Assembly (NCBI GenBank): GCA_030524705.1 | Contig: JAUNGD010000014.1 | Span: forward strand, 1 to 62,901 | DNA length: 62,901 nucleotides | Reading direction: 5' to 3' | Source: Lachnospiraceae bacterium | GTDB lineage: Bacteria > Bacillota > Clostridia > Lachnospirales > Lachnospiraceae | In this document: in pieces, positions 15,413-24,801 of the stretch | How positions within the stretch are numbered: position 1 is the first letter of the stretch | How the letters are laid out: each line of letters opens with the position of its first letter | Notes under the pieces: model-generated | Told to the model about the DNA's origin: nothing | Databases searched by the model: none | The model's input: the letters and a program-made list of their open reading frames with translations, nothing else | Position numbers and translations under genes: made by a program

Positions 15413-17050
15413 CTATCCTTTTATCCGCAATGCCTCTATATTTCTTGTTTCTGCACCGTTCGCAGCGGACATCCAGGTCACTGTCACCACCTGGCCCTCA
15501 GACAGGTTGTCCGACATTTCAATATCAGTATCTGTGATATTGAAGGTGCGGTAAATACCATCTGAACCGCTCAGTTCCATGGTTCCCGGTGTGCAGGCAA
15601 CGACAACGCCCTCCACAGATACGGAACGTGCCTCATCCGCATCAGTATGACGCGTATAATCATTCACCTGTGAAGCCGTGTACGGCGCTCCTGCACCGGT
15701 ATAGAAGACTTCGACCCAGTCTCCCGTATAAATGGTATCCTTCAGGCTCATCGCCGCATAGACCGTATTAAAGACGGCCGTTCCCTGTCCATCATCCCGC
15801 TGGATCGTCAGTGTTCCGAAAGATGCTTCTGTCACTGTGCCGGAAAGATACCCGTTCTGTACGTACGTATCCACCACCGGCTCTGACCAGGACAGATAGT
15901 CTGCATATACATATCCGATATGGCCGTTATATTTCACCCGGATCCAGTTGTTGTTAGTCTTTCCGGTGATTTCAATTCCCTGTCCTTTGGACAGGCCTCC
16001 AAGGATAGAGCTGTCAGAGGAATATGCACTCCGAACATTGACGGATGCCGTCGCATACATGGTTCCGCTGGTATTCTGGGTCAGCACCGGCCTGGTAGTA
16101 CTGATATAATCGCCCCAGATGTATCCGGTAGCTCCGTTGTACTGGATCTGGATCCATCCGTCGCTGGTATATCCCATCTCAGTGACACCGCTTCCTGCCG
16201 CCAGACCGCCAAGGATGACCGCACTTAAGTTTCCTGCTGCGCGCACATTCACATCGTCCGTCGTATAGACAGTCCGCTGCAGCGGAGTGATCGTCTCCAC
16301 CGGCTTCTCCGGCTCCGGCTCTCTGTATCCGGACAGATCCGGAAGTGCAACCGTGACAGCCTGCCCGTTCTGTCTGAATTCAGCGTCTGTCTGTACCATA
16401 AAGGTCTCCTCATTTTCTCCCTGGGTCACGGTATAGATCATCTGAATGCTTCGTTTGAGAATGCTGCCCTGTTCATTCGTCTCCATCGTTCCCTGCAGGG
16501 CATCCACCACGATCCCCTGTCCGTCTCCGGAGCCCTCCAGCAGCTTTTTGGAATAATCTCCAAGGGTATCTGCCGTAGCTGCAAAATGATAGGTAACGGC
16601 CCCGCTTCCGTCGGTCTCCGAATACAGCATCTTCAGATAATTGCTGGTCATGTTCATATAAATCTCAGAATTGACCATATCCCAGATCGCCGTACGGTCC
16701 ATTTCCCGCTTCTGTTCTCCCTCCGAAGTCGTTGTGTAATAATATCCGTTCTGGTAGTAGCTCTTTGTGGTTCCCTCGTCCGTATCCACCTGAATATCGG
16801 CTTTCAGGGAACTGCCTTTTATTCCGGAAACCTTCAGGCTGACCATCTTATTCGCAGAGACATTGGTGCTGGAGGATACCGTCTTTTCTTTTACAGTCAC
16901 ATCCAGCCCGTCCAGCGCGTCCTGACCCTGTACAGCCGTGTTGTATGCAGTCTCAACGGTCTGTTCAAAAGCCGCCTGAGTGCCAAAAGTGCAGGAGCCT
17001 GCTGCCAGCATACCGCACAGCAGAAAAACAGCTGATTTTTTTATTTTCAT
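15413..17050 (-). CDS. secreted protein with two bacterial SH3 domains
   Basis: 545 residues. A signal peptide is followed by an N-terminal domain of about 230 residues that resembles DUF6612-type lipoprotein-like domains, then two SH3b repeats (about 262-318 and 328-388; both contain VNVRxxxxxxxxILGGLxxG and end in GYIWGDYIS or GYVYADYLS). Two small beta domains follow (about 395-460 and 470-545). SH3b domains bind cell wall. No catalytic domain is visible, so it is likely a wall-associated or signalling surface protein. GGGAGG precedes the ATG. It lies 86 bp after hisIE and is probably separately transcribed. Confidence 0.82.
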   Translation of the reverse strand: MKIKKSAVFLLCGMLAAGSCTFGTQAAFEQTVETAYNTAVQGQDALDGLDVTVKEKTVSSSTNVSANKMVSLKVSGIKGSSLKADIQVDTDEGTTKSYYQNGYYYTTTSEGEQKREMDRTAIWDMVNSEIYMNMTSNYLKMLYSETDGSGAVTYHFAATADTLGDYSKKLLEGSGDGQGIVVDALQGTMETNEQGSILKRSIQMIYTVTQGENEETFMVQTDAEFRQNGQAVTVALPDLSGYREPEPEKPVETITPLQRTVYTTDDVNVRAAGNLSAVILGGLAAGSGVTEMGYTSDGWIQIQYNGATGYIWGDYISTTRPVLTQNTSGTMYATASVNVRSAYSSDSSILGGLSKGQGIEITGKTNNNWIRVKYNGHIGYVYADYLSWSEPVVDTYVQNGYLSGTVTEASFGTLTIQRDDGQGTAVFNTVYAAMSLKDTIYTGDWVEVFYTGAGAPYTASQVNDYTRHTDADEARSVSVEGVVVACTPGTMELSGSDGIYRTFNITDTDIEMSDNLSEGQVVTVTWMSAANGAETRNIEALRIKG

Positions 17051-17136
17051 AGAAACCTCCCTGATCTTGCCGTCGTCCGGCTTTTTTGCCTTGCCCGTAG
17101 AAAAATCTTTCTAATACCTCCAGTATACACCATTCT

Positions 17137-18483
17137 CTATCTGCGCGCCAGCTCCTTTGTAATATCTTCCCAGGTAACGCCGCGCTCGGCCATCAGTACC
17201 ATGACATGATACAGAAAATCAGAAATTTCATATTTGATCTCCTCCGGATCCGGATTTTTCGCAGCGATCACGATCTCCGTCGCTTCTTCGCCCACCTTCT
17301 TGAGGATCTTGTCGATGCCCTTATCGAAAAGATAGTTTGTGTAGGAGCCTTCCTTCGGATGTTTCTTTCTGTCCAAAATAACATCGAAGACCTCTTCAAA
17401 GACCTTGAGTGGATTTGTCTCATCGTATTCCTTTTTCATGACTGTCCGGTAAAAACAGCTGCGGTTACCGGTATGGCAGGCAGCTCCCACCTGGGACACC
17501 TTTGCCAGCAGCGTATCATTGTCACAGTCGATGCGCAGCTCCTTCACATACTGGAAATGCCCGGAGGTCAGTCCTTTTACCCACAGTTCATTCCGGCTGC
17601 GGCTCCAGTATGTCATCCTGCCGGTACGCACCGTCGTCTCGAAGGCCTCCTGATTCATATACGCCATCATCAGTACTTCCTGAGTCTTATAGTCCTGCAC
17701 CACCACCGGCAGCATACCGTCGCTGTTCTGTTTTATATCCTCCCAGGAAATAGAGGCTTCGTACGTATTGACCGGAATCCCTGCAGCCAGAAGCGCATGT
17801 TTTACCTCCATAATATCATATGCCGGATCCATGAAACCGGATGCGCAGATTCCGGAAATCCTGCATGCATTCAGCAGCATTTCTGCCCGTACCTCATCAA
17901 AGGTATCGGCCATACAGTAAACCGTGCCCGTAAAATTACTTTCTATCCCCTCTTCTTCCGTACCGTCTTTTCCTGCACAGTTACCCTCTGTGCCGTCTTC
18001 CTCCTGCCGCAGCTCTGCCAGAGAAGACTTCAAAAGAACCAGGCCGCCCAGGATCTCCGCCTGAGCCTTTGCAGCCGAAAGCTCCTCCTCCGTACCGACA
18101 CAGGCCAGGATCTTTTCCATACCGAAACGGCTGGAAACCTCATGGGCGAGCTCTTCATTTTCCGCTTTGGAAAAGTTCAGAAAGACTTTCCGGCATCCGG
18201 CATAGATCAGCTTCTTGACATCCTCCATCCGCCGGATATTGCCGCCCCCGTACAGCGGAATATCCACGGCTCTGGCAATGTTTTTGATCAGCCCGATCGC
18301 TGCTTCATGCTCTTCGTCGCCCTCTGATAGATCAAAGATCAGCAGGGCATCTGCCCCGGCATTATCGTACGCCTTTGCCAGACGCACGGCATCCCCGTCT
18401 GTAAACTGTGCCATATTTTCTATTCCGGCCACCGCCTGTCCATTCTTCAGATAAAGCGGTACCAGCAATTCTTTCTGTTTCAT
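17137..18483 (-). CDS. hisIE: histidine biosynthesis fusion: degenerate HisA/HisF-like barrel + HisI + HisE
   Basis: 448 residues. C-terminal half: HisI (PRA-cyclohydrolase; zinc site [16 protein letters not shown]) near 265-350, then HisE (PRA-pyrophosphatase; [19 protein letters not shown]) near 360-448, catalysing steps 2 and 3 of histidine synthesis. Residues 1-250 are a HisF/HisA-like barrel, but T. maritima HisF Asp11 aligns with Tyr (VPLYLKNG) and Asp130 with a non-acidic residue (LACVG), so it cannot be a normal cyclase. An acidic low-complexity insert lies near 160-185. The architecture occurs in other Lachnospiraceae. It is the last gene of the his operon; GAGGAGG precedes the ATG. 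Confidence 0.92.
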   Translation of the reverse strand: MKQKELLVPLYLKNGQAVAGIENMAQFTDGDAVRLAKAYDNAGADALLIFDLSEGDEEHEAAIGLIKNIARAVDIPLYGGGNIRRMEDVKKLIYAGCRKVFLNFSKAENEELAHEVSSRFGMEKILACVGTEEELSAAKAQAEILGGLVLLKSSLAELRQEEDGTEGNCAGKDGTEEEGIESNFTGTVYCMADTFDEVRAEMLLNACRISGICASGFMDPAYDIMEVKHALLAAGIPVNTYEASISWEDIKQNSDGMLPVVVQDYKTQEVLMMAYMNQEAFETTVRTGRMTYWSRSRNELWVKGLTSGHFQYVKELRIDCDNDTLLAKVSQVGAACHTGNRSCFYRTVMKKEYDETNPLKVFEEVFDVILDRKKHPKEGSYTNYLFDKGIDKILKKVGEEATEIVIAAKNPDPEEIKYEISDFLYHVMVLMAERGVTWEDITKELARR

Positions 18484-18494
18484 TTTGTGCCTCC

Positions 18495-19082
18495 TCAGAT
18501 CGTCCCTTTCGTGGAAAGGACACCGGTAATTCTTTCATCAAAGCTTACTGCCTCATCCAGAGCCTTTGCAAAGGCTTTGAACATGCCCTCAGCCATATGG
18601 TGGCTGTTTCCGCTTTCCAGCATTTTGAAATGCAGGTTCATTGCGGCGGAATAAGAGACTGCATAGAAAAATTCCCGTACCATCTCCGTATCCATAGCGC
18701 CGATTTTTTCCGTAGGAAATTCTGCATCAGACCGGTAATACGGACGTCCGCCAAGATCCAGGGCGCAGATCACCAGCACCTCATCCATGGGAAGTATCCT
18801 GCTTCCGTACCGTCGGATCCCCTTCTTGTCTCCCAGAGCTTCCCGGATCGCCTGGCCCAGCACGATGCCTGTATCCTCTATCGTGTGGTGGCAGTCCACC
18901 TGCAGATCTCCCTGCACGCTGACCTCCAGATCAAACAATCCATGCCGGGCAAAGCCCTCCAGCATATGGTCAAAAAATCCAACGCCGGTATTTATTTTAT
19001 ACTGCCCTGTTCCGTCCAGATTCAGCCGGACGCGGATCCTTGTCTCCTTTGTATTTCTGATAACCTCTGCAACTCTGTCCAT
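18495..19082 (-). CDS. hisB: imidazoleglycerol-phosphate dehydratase
   Basis: 195 residues, the normal size for monofunctional HisB. Motifs [30 protein letters not shown] and GNSHHMAEG provide the manganese-binding histidines. It catalyses the sixth reaction of histidine synthesis. It lies 11 bp before hisIE and 36 bp after hisD in one operon. Confidence 0.96.
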   Translation of the reverse strand: MDRVAEVIRNTKETRIRVRLNLDGTGQYKINTGVGFFDHMLEGFARHGLFDLEVSVQGDLQVDCHHTIEDTGIVLGQAIREALGDKKGIRRYGSRILPMDEVLVICALDLGGRPYYRSDAEFPTEKIGAMDTEMVREFFYAVSYSAAMNLHFKMLESGNSHHMAEGMFKAFAKALDEAVSFDERITGVLSTKGTI

Positions 19083-19118
19083 ACGATATCCATTCCTTTT
19101 TTGTTTATTAAAGATATA

Positions 19119-20414
19119 CTAGTTGTCTTCAAAACGTACCTTAATAGAATTTGCGTGGGCCGTCAATTGTTCTGCCTCGGCAAACGCAATAATATCCCTG
19201 TGAACCGGTTCCAATGCCTCTCGGGAATAATACACAATGCTGGATTTCTTGATAAAATCATCCACGGATAAGGCAGAAAAGAATTTTGCCGTGCCGTTGG
19301 TCGGAAGCACGTGGTTCGGCCCTGCAAAATAATCCCCCAGCGGTTCGCTGCTGTATTCGCCGATAAAGATTGCCCCGGCATTCCGGATTTTTGTCATCAC
19401 CTGGAAGGCGTCCTTTGTGACGATCTCGAGATGCTCAGAGGCAATAGCGTTGACCGCATCCACTGCCTCATCCATGTCGTCCGCCAGCAGGATAAAACCG
19501 TATTGATCCAGAGATTTCTGAATGATCTCCGCTCTGGACAACGTCTTCAGAAAGCCTTCAATCTCCGCAGAAACTGCCTTCGCCAGTGTTTCACTGGTGG
19601 TCACCAGAATCGCGGATGCCATCTCGTCATGTTCCGCCTGGGAGAGCAGATCCGCAGCGACATACCGCGGATTTGCAGTCTCATCCGCCAGCACAAGGAT
19701 CTCGCTGGGGCCGGCTACAGAATCTATACTTACATGGCCGTAAACGGCCTTCTTTGCCAGAGCCACATAGATATTTCCCGGACCGGTGATCTTATCCACC
19801 TTCGGAATGCTTTCCGTACCAAAGGCCAGCGCCGCGATCGCCTGGGCGCCTCCTGCTTTATAAACCTCGTCTACTCCGGCCTCATGGGCCGCCACCAGCG
19901 TAGAAGCCGGTACCTTCCCATCCTTTCCCGGAGGCGTCGTCATGATGATACGGTCTACCCCTGCCACCTTCGCCGGTACGATATTCATCAATACGGAAGA
20001 CGGATAGACTGCCTTTCCACCCGGGACGTACACACCCACGGCAGCCAGCGGCGTGATCTTCTGGCCCAGCATGGTTCCGTTCTCTGTGCTGTCAAACCAA
20101 CTGTATTTTTTCTGTTTTTCGTGGTAACTGCGGATATTCACCAGAGATTTCCGAATGACCTCCAGCAGCTTTTTATCTACATTTTCATATGCTTCATCTA
20201 TCTCCTCTGCAGTGACCCGCACCGTTTCCGGCGTCACCTCTACATGATCAAACTGCTTTGTATAAGCAAAGACAGCCTCGTCCCCTTTTTCCTTTACATT
20301 CTGTATGATCGCATTTACGCGCTCTTCAAATCCCTGATAGCTGGAAGGGCTTCTCTTCAAAAGCTGCTCCAGAATATTTTTCTTCGTCTCGCTGGTCAAT
20401 CTGACAGTCTGCAT
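19119..20414 (-). CDS. hisD: histidinol dehydrogenase
   Basis: 431 residues from the ATG at 20414, which has GAGGAG 8 nt upstream; an ATG five codons earlier overlaps that site. Motifs include VYVPGGKAVYPSSVLMN, GPGNIYVALAKK, DSVAGPSEILVLAD and SQAEHDEMASAI with the zinc-binding and catalytic residues. It catalyses the last two oxidations to histidine. A 19-bp tandem repeat separates it from hisG upstream. Confidence 0.96.
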   Translation of the reverse strand: MQTVRLTSETKKNILEQLLKRSPSSYQGFEERVNAIIQNVKEKGDEAVFAYTKQFDHVEVTPETVRVTAEEIDEAYENVDKKLLEVIRKSLVNIRSYHEKQKKYSWFDSTENGTMLGQKITPLAAVGVYVPGGKAVYPSSVLMNIVPAKVAGVDRIIMTTPPGKDGKVPASTLVAAHEAGVDEVYKAGGAQAIAALAFGTESIPKVDKITGPGNIYVALAKKAVYGHVSIDSVAGPSEILVLADETANPRYVAADLLSQAEHDEMASAILVTTSETLAKAVSAEIEGFLKTLSRAEIIQKSLDQYGFILLADDMDEAVDAVNAIASEHLEIVTKDAFQVMTKIRNAGAIFIGEYSSEPLGDYFAGPNHVLPTNGTAKFFSALSVDDFIKKSSIVYYSREALEPVHRDIIAFAEAEQLTAHANSIKVRFEDN

Positions 20415-20451
20415 TTTCCCACTCCTCATTTCTTCCTATATCATATACAAT

Positions 20452-20536
20452 CCGATTTTCTGATAGCATCCTGATTTTCTAATGCTATCCAAATCTTCTG
20501 ACGGCATCCTGATTTTCTAATGTTATCCTGAATTCT
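20452..20536. repeat. 19-bp tandem repeat, four copies plus a partial, between hisG and hisD
   Basis: Units at 20452-20469 (18 bp), 20470-20488, 20489-20507 and 20508-20526 with consensus CCTGATTTTCTAATGCTAT, and a partial fifth that runs into the hisG stop codon. Divergence between units argues for age. It fills nearly the whole intercistronic space, so it is transcribed. Confidence 0.85.
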
Positions 20537-21185
20537 AAAGAAGGATCTGATTCAGCCTGGACAGGAGGCTCGTAATCCGCTCGTTTTCCATCCGCATGCT
20601 TACCGGGTTTACTACGACTCTGGCCGACAGCGGACAGATCTCCTCCAGCACCACAAGGCCGTTTTCCCGCAGGGTCGATCCTGTCTCCACGATGTCCACG
20701 ATCACCTCAGAAAGTCCCACGATAGGAGCCAGCTCAATGGAACCGTTTAATTTGATAATCTCCACAGTCTGGTTTTTCTGGTTGTAAAAATAGTCCTTCG
20801 CGATATGAGGATATTTCGTTGCCACCCTTATCAGCTCCTGGCCGTTCAGCTTTTCCCGGGCGGATTCCGGCCCGCAGACACACATCCGGCACTTGCCGAA
20901 GCCAAGATCCAGCACCTCATACAGCTTGCGGCCCTCCTCCTGTATTGTATCACGGCCGACGATGCCGATGTCCGCCGCACCGTATTCCACATACGTTGGC
21001 ACATCCGGCCCCTTCGCCAGGAAAAATTTTAATTTTAACTCTTCATTTACAAAAATCAGCTTGCGGGAATCCGGATCCTTCATCTCCTCGCAGGAAATCC
21101 CGATCTGCTCGAACAGCTCCATCGTCTTTTTTGCAAGCCTCCCTTTTGTAAGGGCAAATGTCAAATATCTCGTTTCATTATTCAT
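20535..21185 (-). CDS. hisG: ATP phosphoribosyltransferase, short-form catalytic subunit
   Basis: 216 residues: the short HisG lacking the C-terminal regulatory domain, which depends on HisZ (encoded 15 bp upstream). [28 protein letters not shown] and the PRPP-binding [18 protein letters not shown] are clear. It commits PRPP and ATP to histidine. AAGGAG lies about 10 nt before the ATG. Confidence 0.96.
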   Translation of the reverse strand: MNNETRYLTFALTKGRLAKKTMELFEQIGISCEEMKDPDSRKLIFVNEELKLKFFLAKGPDVPTYVEYGAADIGIVGRDTIQEEGRKLYEVLDLGFGKCRMCVCGPESAREKLNGQELIRVATKYPHIAKDYFYNQKNQTVEIIKLNGSIELAPIVGLSEVIVDIVETGSTLRENGLVVLEEICPLSARVVVNPVSMRMENERITSLLSRLNQILL

Positions 21186-21200
21186 GGTATTCCAGACTCC

Positions 21201-22379
21201 TTACAATTCAACAACAAGCGTGCAGGACTTTGCCCGCGCATAATTCCTGCAGTCTTCTCTCGTGCGCTGTCCCGTGACACGAACCAGCTCCACGTCGATG
21301 CCTTTTCCCCGAAGCTCCGACGCCTTTGCAATGGCCTCCGCCTGTTTTTCACTGTCATAAATAATCATGCAGTGGCTTCCGGCAATCTCCTGCGTCACCT
21401 TTTGTCTCGACAAAGCATTCAGAAGCTGGTCAATGACCGCCACAAAGCCCACCGCCGGCGCATCCTTTCCAAAATGCCCCAACAGTCCGTCGTACCGTCC
21501 GCCCTTGATCACGGCGGCGCCTGTGCCAAAGGTATAACCCCGGAAGATGATTCCCGTATAGTACATATAGCGGCTCAGCATTCCCAGGTCAAAGGATACG
21601 TATTTTGATACGCCGTAAAGCTTCAATGTGTTCCATATGCTGTGCAGCCGGTCGAGGGCTGCCAGTGCGGCAGAATTGGAAGTAAGCTGCCGTGCCCGGT
21701 CAAGGGAATCCTCCGTTCCAAAAAGCCCTGTCAGAGATGCAAAGGCATTTTTCAGCTCATCACTGATATTCTCTTCCGACAAAAGCTTCTGAACGCCAAA
21801 GGTATTTTTGTTTGTAATCAGCTCTTTCAGCTCATCTACTACAGTATCCTCCAGATCCGCTTCCTCCGCTAAAGCATGAAAAAATCCCACATGGCCAATG
21901 CTGATCTGAAACTCCTGAAGACCGGAAGCCAGCAGCATCTGAACCACCAGAGCAATGATCTCCGCATCCGCATCCGCGCTGTCGTCTCCGATCAGCTCTC
22001 CGCCGATCTGGGTGGTCTCCTTCAGCCGTCCCTGATAACTGGAGTTGTTGATAAAGGTATTGCCGAGATACGTCAGCCGGATCGCCATATTTTCATTCAG
22101 AAAATACTTCGCCGCAGCCCGGGCGATGGCCGGAGTAAAGTCCGGGCGGAGCACCAGAGTCTCACCCTCCCGGTCAAAAAATTTGTACAATTCTCTTGAG
22201 GGGATCGTCCCGATCTCTTTGCTGAACACATCAAAATATTCGAAGGTGGGAGTCTCGATGTCATGATAACCGTAGGATTTGATCACGGTATGAAGCTTCT
22301 CCTGCAATGCAAGCTTCTGTTCACACTCTCTGCTGTAAATATCCCGTACTCCCTCCGGGGTATGTAAAATCTTCTGCAT
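21201..22379 (-). CDS. hisZ: ATP phosphoribosyltransferase regulatory subunit (HisRS-like)
   Basis: 392 residues, a class II synthetase-like protein with TPEGVRDIYSRECEQK, motif-2-like LRPDFTPAIARAAAKY and motif-3-like GGRYDGLLGHFG. Together with the short HisG this is the octameric, histidine-inhibited first enzyme. It is the first gene of the his operon and follows a 127-nt leader. I looked for a T-box in the leader and found none. Confidence 0.93.
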   Translation of the reverse strand: MQKILHTPEGVRDIYSRECEQKLALQEKLHTVIKSYGYHDIETPTFEYFDVFSKEIGTIPSRELYKFFDREGETLVLRPDFTPAIARAAAKYFLNENMAIRLTYLGNTFINNSSYQGRLKETTQIGGELIGDDSADADAEIIALVVQMLLASGLQEFQISIGHVGFFHALAEEADLEDTVVDELKELITNKNTFGVQKLLSEENISDELKNAFASLTGLFGTEDSLDRARQLTSNSAALAALDRLHSIWNTLKLYGVSKYVSFDLGMLSRYMYYTGIIFRGYTFGTGAAVIKGGRYDGLLGHFGKDAPAVGFVAVIDQLLNALSRQKVTQEIAGSHCMIIYDSEKQAEAIAKASELRGKGIDVELVRVTGQRTREDCRNYARAKSCTLVVEL

Positions 22380-22513
22380 AAATACATCTTCCTTTCCCGG
22401 AGCCTAACTGCCCCGGCAGTTCCTGCTGTTTAAAGCAATATCCAGGATTTCCCAGGATTTTACTTTATTACTGTGAAGTGATAATTCGCTACCACATAAA
22501 ATCAGCCGAACAA

Positions 22514-22542
22514 ATTATACGGGATTCCTTCTGTCTTGTCAA
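22514..22542 (-). promoter_or_regulatory. consensus promoter of the his operon
   Basis: Perfect TTGACA (22542-22537), a 17-bp spacer and perfect TATAAT (22519-22514). The -35 overlaps the last codons of recU. Transcription would start near 22507 and give a leader of about 127 nt to hisZ. The leader has a small hairpin (AACTGC/GCAGTT) but no recognised riboswitch. Confidence 0.9.
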
Positions 22543-23072
22543 TCCCTTGTATCAAGATCCCGCTGAAGCGTCTCAAGATACGGCACAAGAATCCCATTCT
22601 GAGGATGAATATAATAGTTCTGATCCAGCTCTTCATACCGGAAGCTTTTCCTCCCGCCCTCCCGGGCGCGGTTCCAGAACTTCATCATATCTGTATAGGG
22701 CAGATAAAACAGTTCGTTTCTCATACTGAAGAAAAGGATCAGAAATGAGATCCCGCCCTGGCGCTCAAACTGCGTCATAAATTCCACCTGATGCGGATGG
22801 ATATTCTGCAGCGCAAAGGTGTCCACCGTACATTCCTTGGCATCAAAACACACGGGAATCCCCTGTACAACGCCGATATAATCCACAGTACTCTTCTGCT
22901 CAAAATATGCCAGTGTGATATGCCGGCTTTCTTTGTCAATTTTTATCGGAGTGATGGGGGTCGGAACCTTCTGGATCAAAGCCAGCCCCTTTTCCAGATA
23001 TATTTCATTCGTGCGGTTGATCAGCTCCTCCAGCGTGGAGCCCCTCAGTCCGCGGGTATTCCAGGTAGCCAT
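22539..23072 (-). CDS. recU: Holliday junction resolvase RecU
   Basis: 177 residues. RecU motifs: GSTLEELINRTNEIYLEKGL, VPTPITPI and the PD-(D/E)xK active site STVDYIGVV..VCFDAKEC, followed by LQNIHPHQVEFM. Most RecU have Glu in FEAKE; here Asp (FDAKE), a conservative change. It cuts four-way junctions with RuvAB in Firmicutes; ruvAB are at 51311-52931. AGAGG precedes the ATG. It follows the RluA-type gene by 4 bp. Confidence 0.88.
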   Translation of the reverse strand: MATWNTRGLRGSTLEELINRTNEIYLEKGLALIQKVPTPITPIKIDKESRHITLAYFEQKSTVDYIGVVQGIPVCFDAKECTVDTFALQNIHPHQVEFMTQFERQGGISFLILFFSMRNELFYLPYTDMMKFWNRAREGGRKSFRYEELDQNYYIHPQNGILVPYLETLQRDLDTRD

Positions 23073-23076
23073 GTTT

Positions 23077-24123
23077 TTACCTCTTTATCCGTAGATTCTG
23101 TTCCTGCCCTGCCGGAAATACCTTTTGATAGACGGCGGGCGGCTCTGCGCAGAAGACCTTCCCTGACAGGTAAGCCAGCGGCCCTTCCAGCTTCGGAAAT
23201 TCCAGGCGGTACGCATGCAGAAGCTGGCCGCGGATCCCGCAGGAATCCCGGTAGAACTGATTCAAACGCATATCTCCGTATTTTGTATCTCCCAGGATCG
23301 GATGGCCGATGGAAGCCAGATGCGCCCGGATCTGGTGGCTGCGCCCCGTAATCAGATGGACCTCCAGCATACTCAGGCCATTTTCCAACATAAGAACCGT
23401 GTATTCCGTTTCAATCGGCCTGTCTTCTTCTGTTTCAGGCTGCTCGGATATCCGCACTTTATTTGTCACACGGTCTTTTGCGAGATACCCCTTCAAATGA
23501 CTGTGCCCGGTCATCGTCCCTTTCACGATGCAGCGGTAATATTTCCGCATCGAACGTTCCTGCAAAAGCCGGCTCATGGTCTGCAGCCCCAGCAGGCTCT
23601 TTCCGGCCACAACGATACCGGAGGTATTGCGGTCCAGACGGTTGCAGATACCGGGGTGAAAAAGCTGCAGCTTCTCCCGGGTAATACTGCCGTTATCCAG
23701 AAGGTATTCCGTAAGATGCTCCACCAGGGACACATCCTGGGTTTTCGCCTTCTGAGACAGCATTCCGGCCGGCTTATTGATCAGCACAATATGCTCATCT
23801 TCATATATAATGTCAAGCTGCTGCTTTTTCGCCACCCTTCTTCCCGACACAGCAGCTTTCTCCTTTTCCATTGTCTTTTCAGGCGGCTGATTTTCCCGGC
23901 CGCCGCCCTGAAATTTAAGTATCGTATCATCAGACAGAAAAAGCTTTACCACATCCCCCCGGGCCAGCAGCTCATTTCCCTCAGCCTTTTTGCCGTTCAG
24001 GGTAATATTTTTTTTGCGCATCATTTTATAAAAGAAGCTTTTCGGCGCTTCCCTCATATACTTTGCCAGCAGCTTATCAAGCCGCTGCCCTGCTTCATTC
24101 GCAGTGACCGTAATTTCTCTCAT
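23077..24123 (-). CDS. RluA-family pseudouridine synthase
   Basis: 348 residues. An N-terminal S4 RNA-binding domain (GQRLDKLLAKYMR to about residue 70) is followed by a linker and the catalytic domain with HPGICNRLDRNTSGIVV, where the Asp of RLDR is the nucleophile, and LITGRSHQIRAHLA. The family modifies uridines in 23S rRNA; the target of this paralog is not defined. It is joined to recU. Confidence 0.92.
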   Translation of the reverse strand: MREITVTANEAGQRLDKLLAKYMREAPKSFFYKMMRKKNITLNGKKAEGNELLARGDVVKLFLSDDTILKFQGGGRENQPPEKTMEKEKAAVSGRRVAKKQQLDIIYEDEHIVLINKPAGMLSQKAKTQDVSLVEHLTEYLLDNGSITREKLQLFHPGICNRLDRNTSGIVVAGKSLLGLQTMSRLLQERSMRKYYRCIVKGTMTGHSHLKGYLAKDRVTNKVRISEQPETEEDRPIETEYTVLMLENGLSMLEVHLITGRSHQIRAHLASIGHPILGDTKYGDMRLNQFYRDSCGIRGQLLHAYRLEFPKLEGPLAYLSGKVFCAEPPAVYQKVFPAGQEQNLRIKR

Positions 24124-24177
24124 CTGGATTCTCCCGGTAAATTCATTGACAGCTTCCTTTATTCTACTTCACACGCA

Positions 24178-24786
24178 TCAAAGGGAAATCGCCAGCAGTG
24201 TATGATAGATCAGCTCTTCCCGGGACAGATCCGGATACCGTTCATCCGGAGTGAATTCAATGCCCTCCCGGTAATGCTCCTGCCTGCTGCAGATGTCCGC
24301 TGCCCGCTGCTGATATTTCCGAAAATCCTTCATAACCCTGACCTGGGCGGAGGGATAGCCGTTGACCGTCAGAATTTTGGAAATATGCTTTTCCAGATAC
24401 GCCTCATCCGTCTTTTCATCCGGCGTATAGCACACCACCTGATCTCCGCAGACCACCAGCGTGTTCACCGGAGTGGTATGCTCATAAGCGGTAAAGACCA
24501 GCTCATATCCTGCGACGAGATCACCGTTCGCTTTTCTTGCCGCCTCATAATTTTCGGCCGAAAGAGGCTTCTGCATCATAATCATAATCAGGCTGACCAA
24601 CGATTTGCAGGCCGGCAGGCATCCCAGAATCGCAACAAAGGTAAACAGATTCAGCCTTGTTTTCGTCTGGATATATCCCGTCACATAAATCGTCAGCGGT
24701 ATTAAAAACATCACAAAGGTGATCAGAAACGTACGCTTTTTCTGATATTTGATATAACCCCAGTTACCCTTTTTAACTTTCTTCAT
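24178..24786 (-). CDS. membrane protein of unknown function
   Basis: 202 residues. A basic N-terminus, two membrane helices (about 19-40 and 47-70) and a soluble C-terminal domain of about 125 residues with no motif that I recognise. It lies 15 bp after the YgiQ gene and is probably co-transcribed. GAGGATGAGAG precedes the ATG. Similar proteins are known to me only as hypothetical in Lachnospiraceae. Confidence 0.7.
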   Translation of the reverse strand: MKKVKKGNWGYIKYQKKRTFLITFVMFLIPLTIYVTGYIQTKTRLNLFTFVAILGCLPACKSLVSLIMIMMQKPLSAENYEAARKANGDLVAGYELVFTAYEHTTPVNTLVVCGDQVVCYTPDEKTDEAYLEKHISKILTVNGYPSAQVRVMKDFRKYQQRAADICSRQEHYREGIEFTPDERYPDLSREELIYHTLLAISL

Positions 24787-24801
24787 GCTCTCATCCTCTA
24801 T

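Noticed and set aside
20452-20536. CRISPR array
   Set aside because: Units of 19 bp are directly adjacent with no spacers. The same reasoning excludes the arrays at 12718 and 14422.
22380-22507. T-box or histidine attenuator in the his leader
   Set aside because: No GGGTGG-type T-box sequence, no run of His codons and no terminator hairpin with T-run were found.
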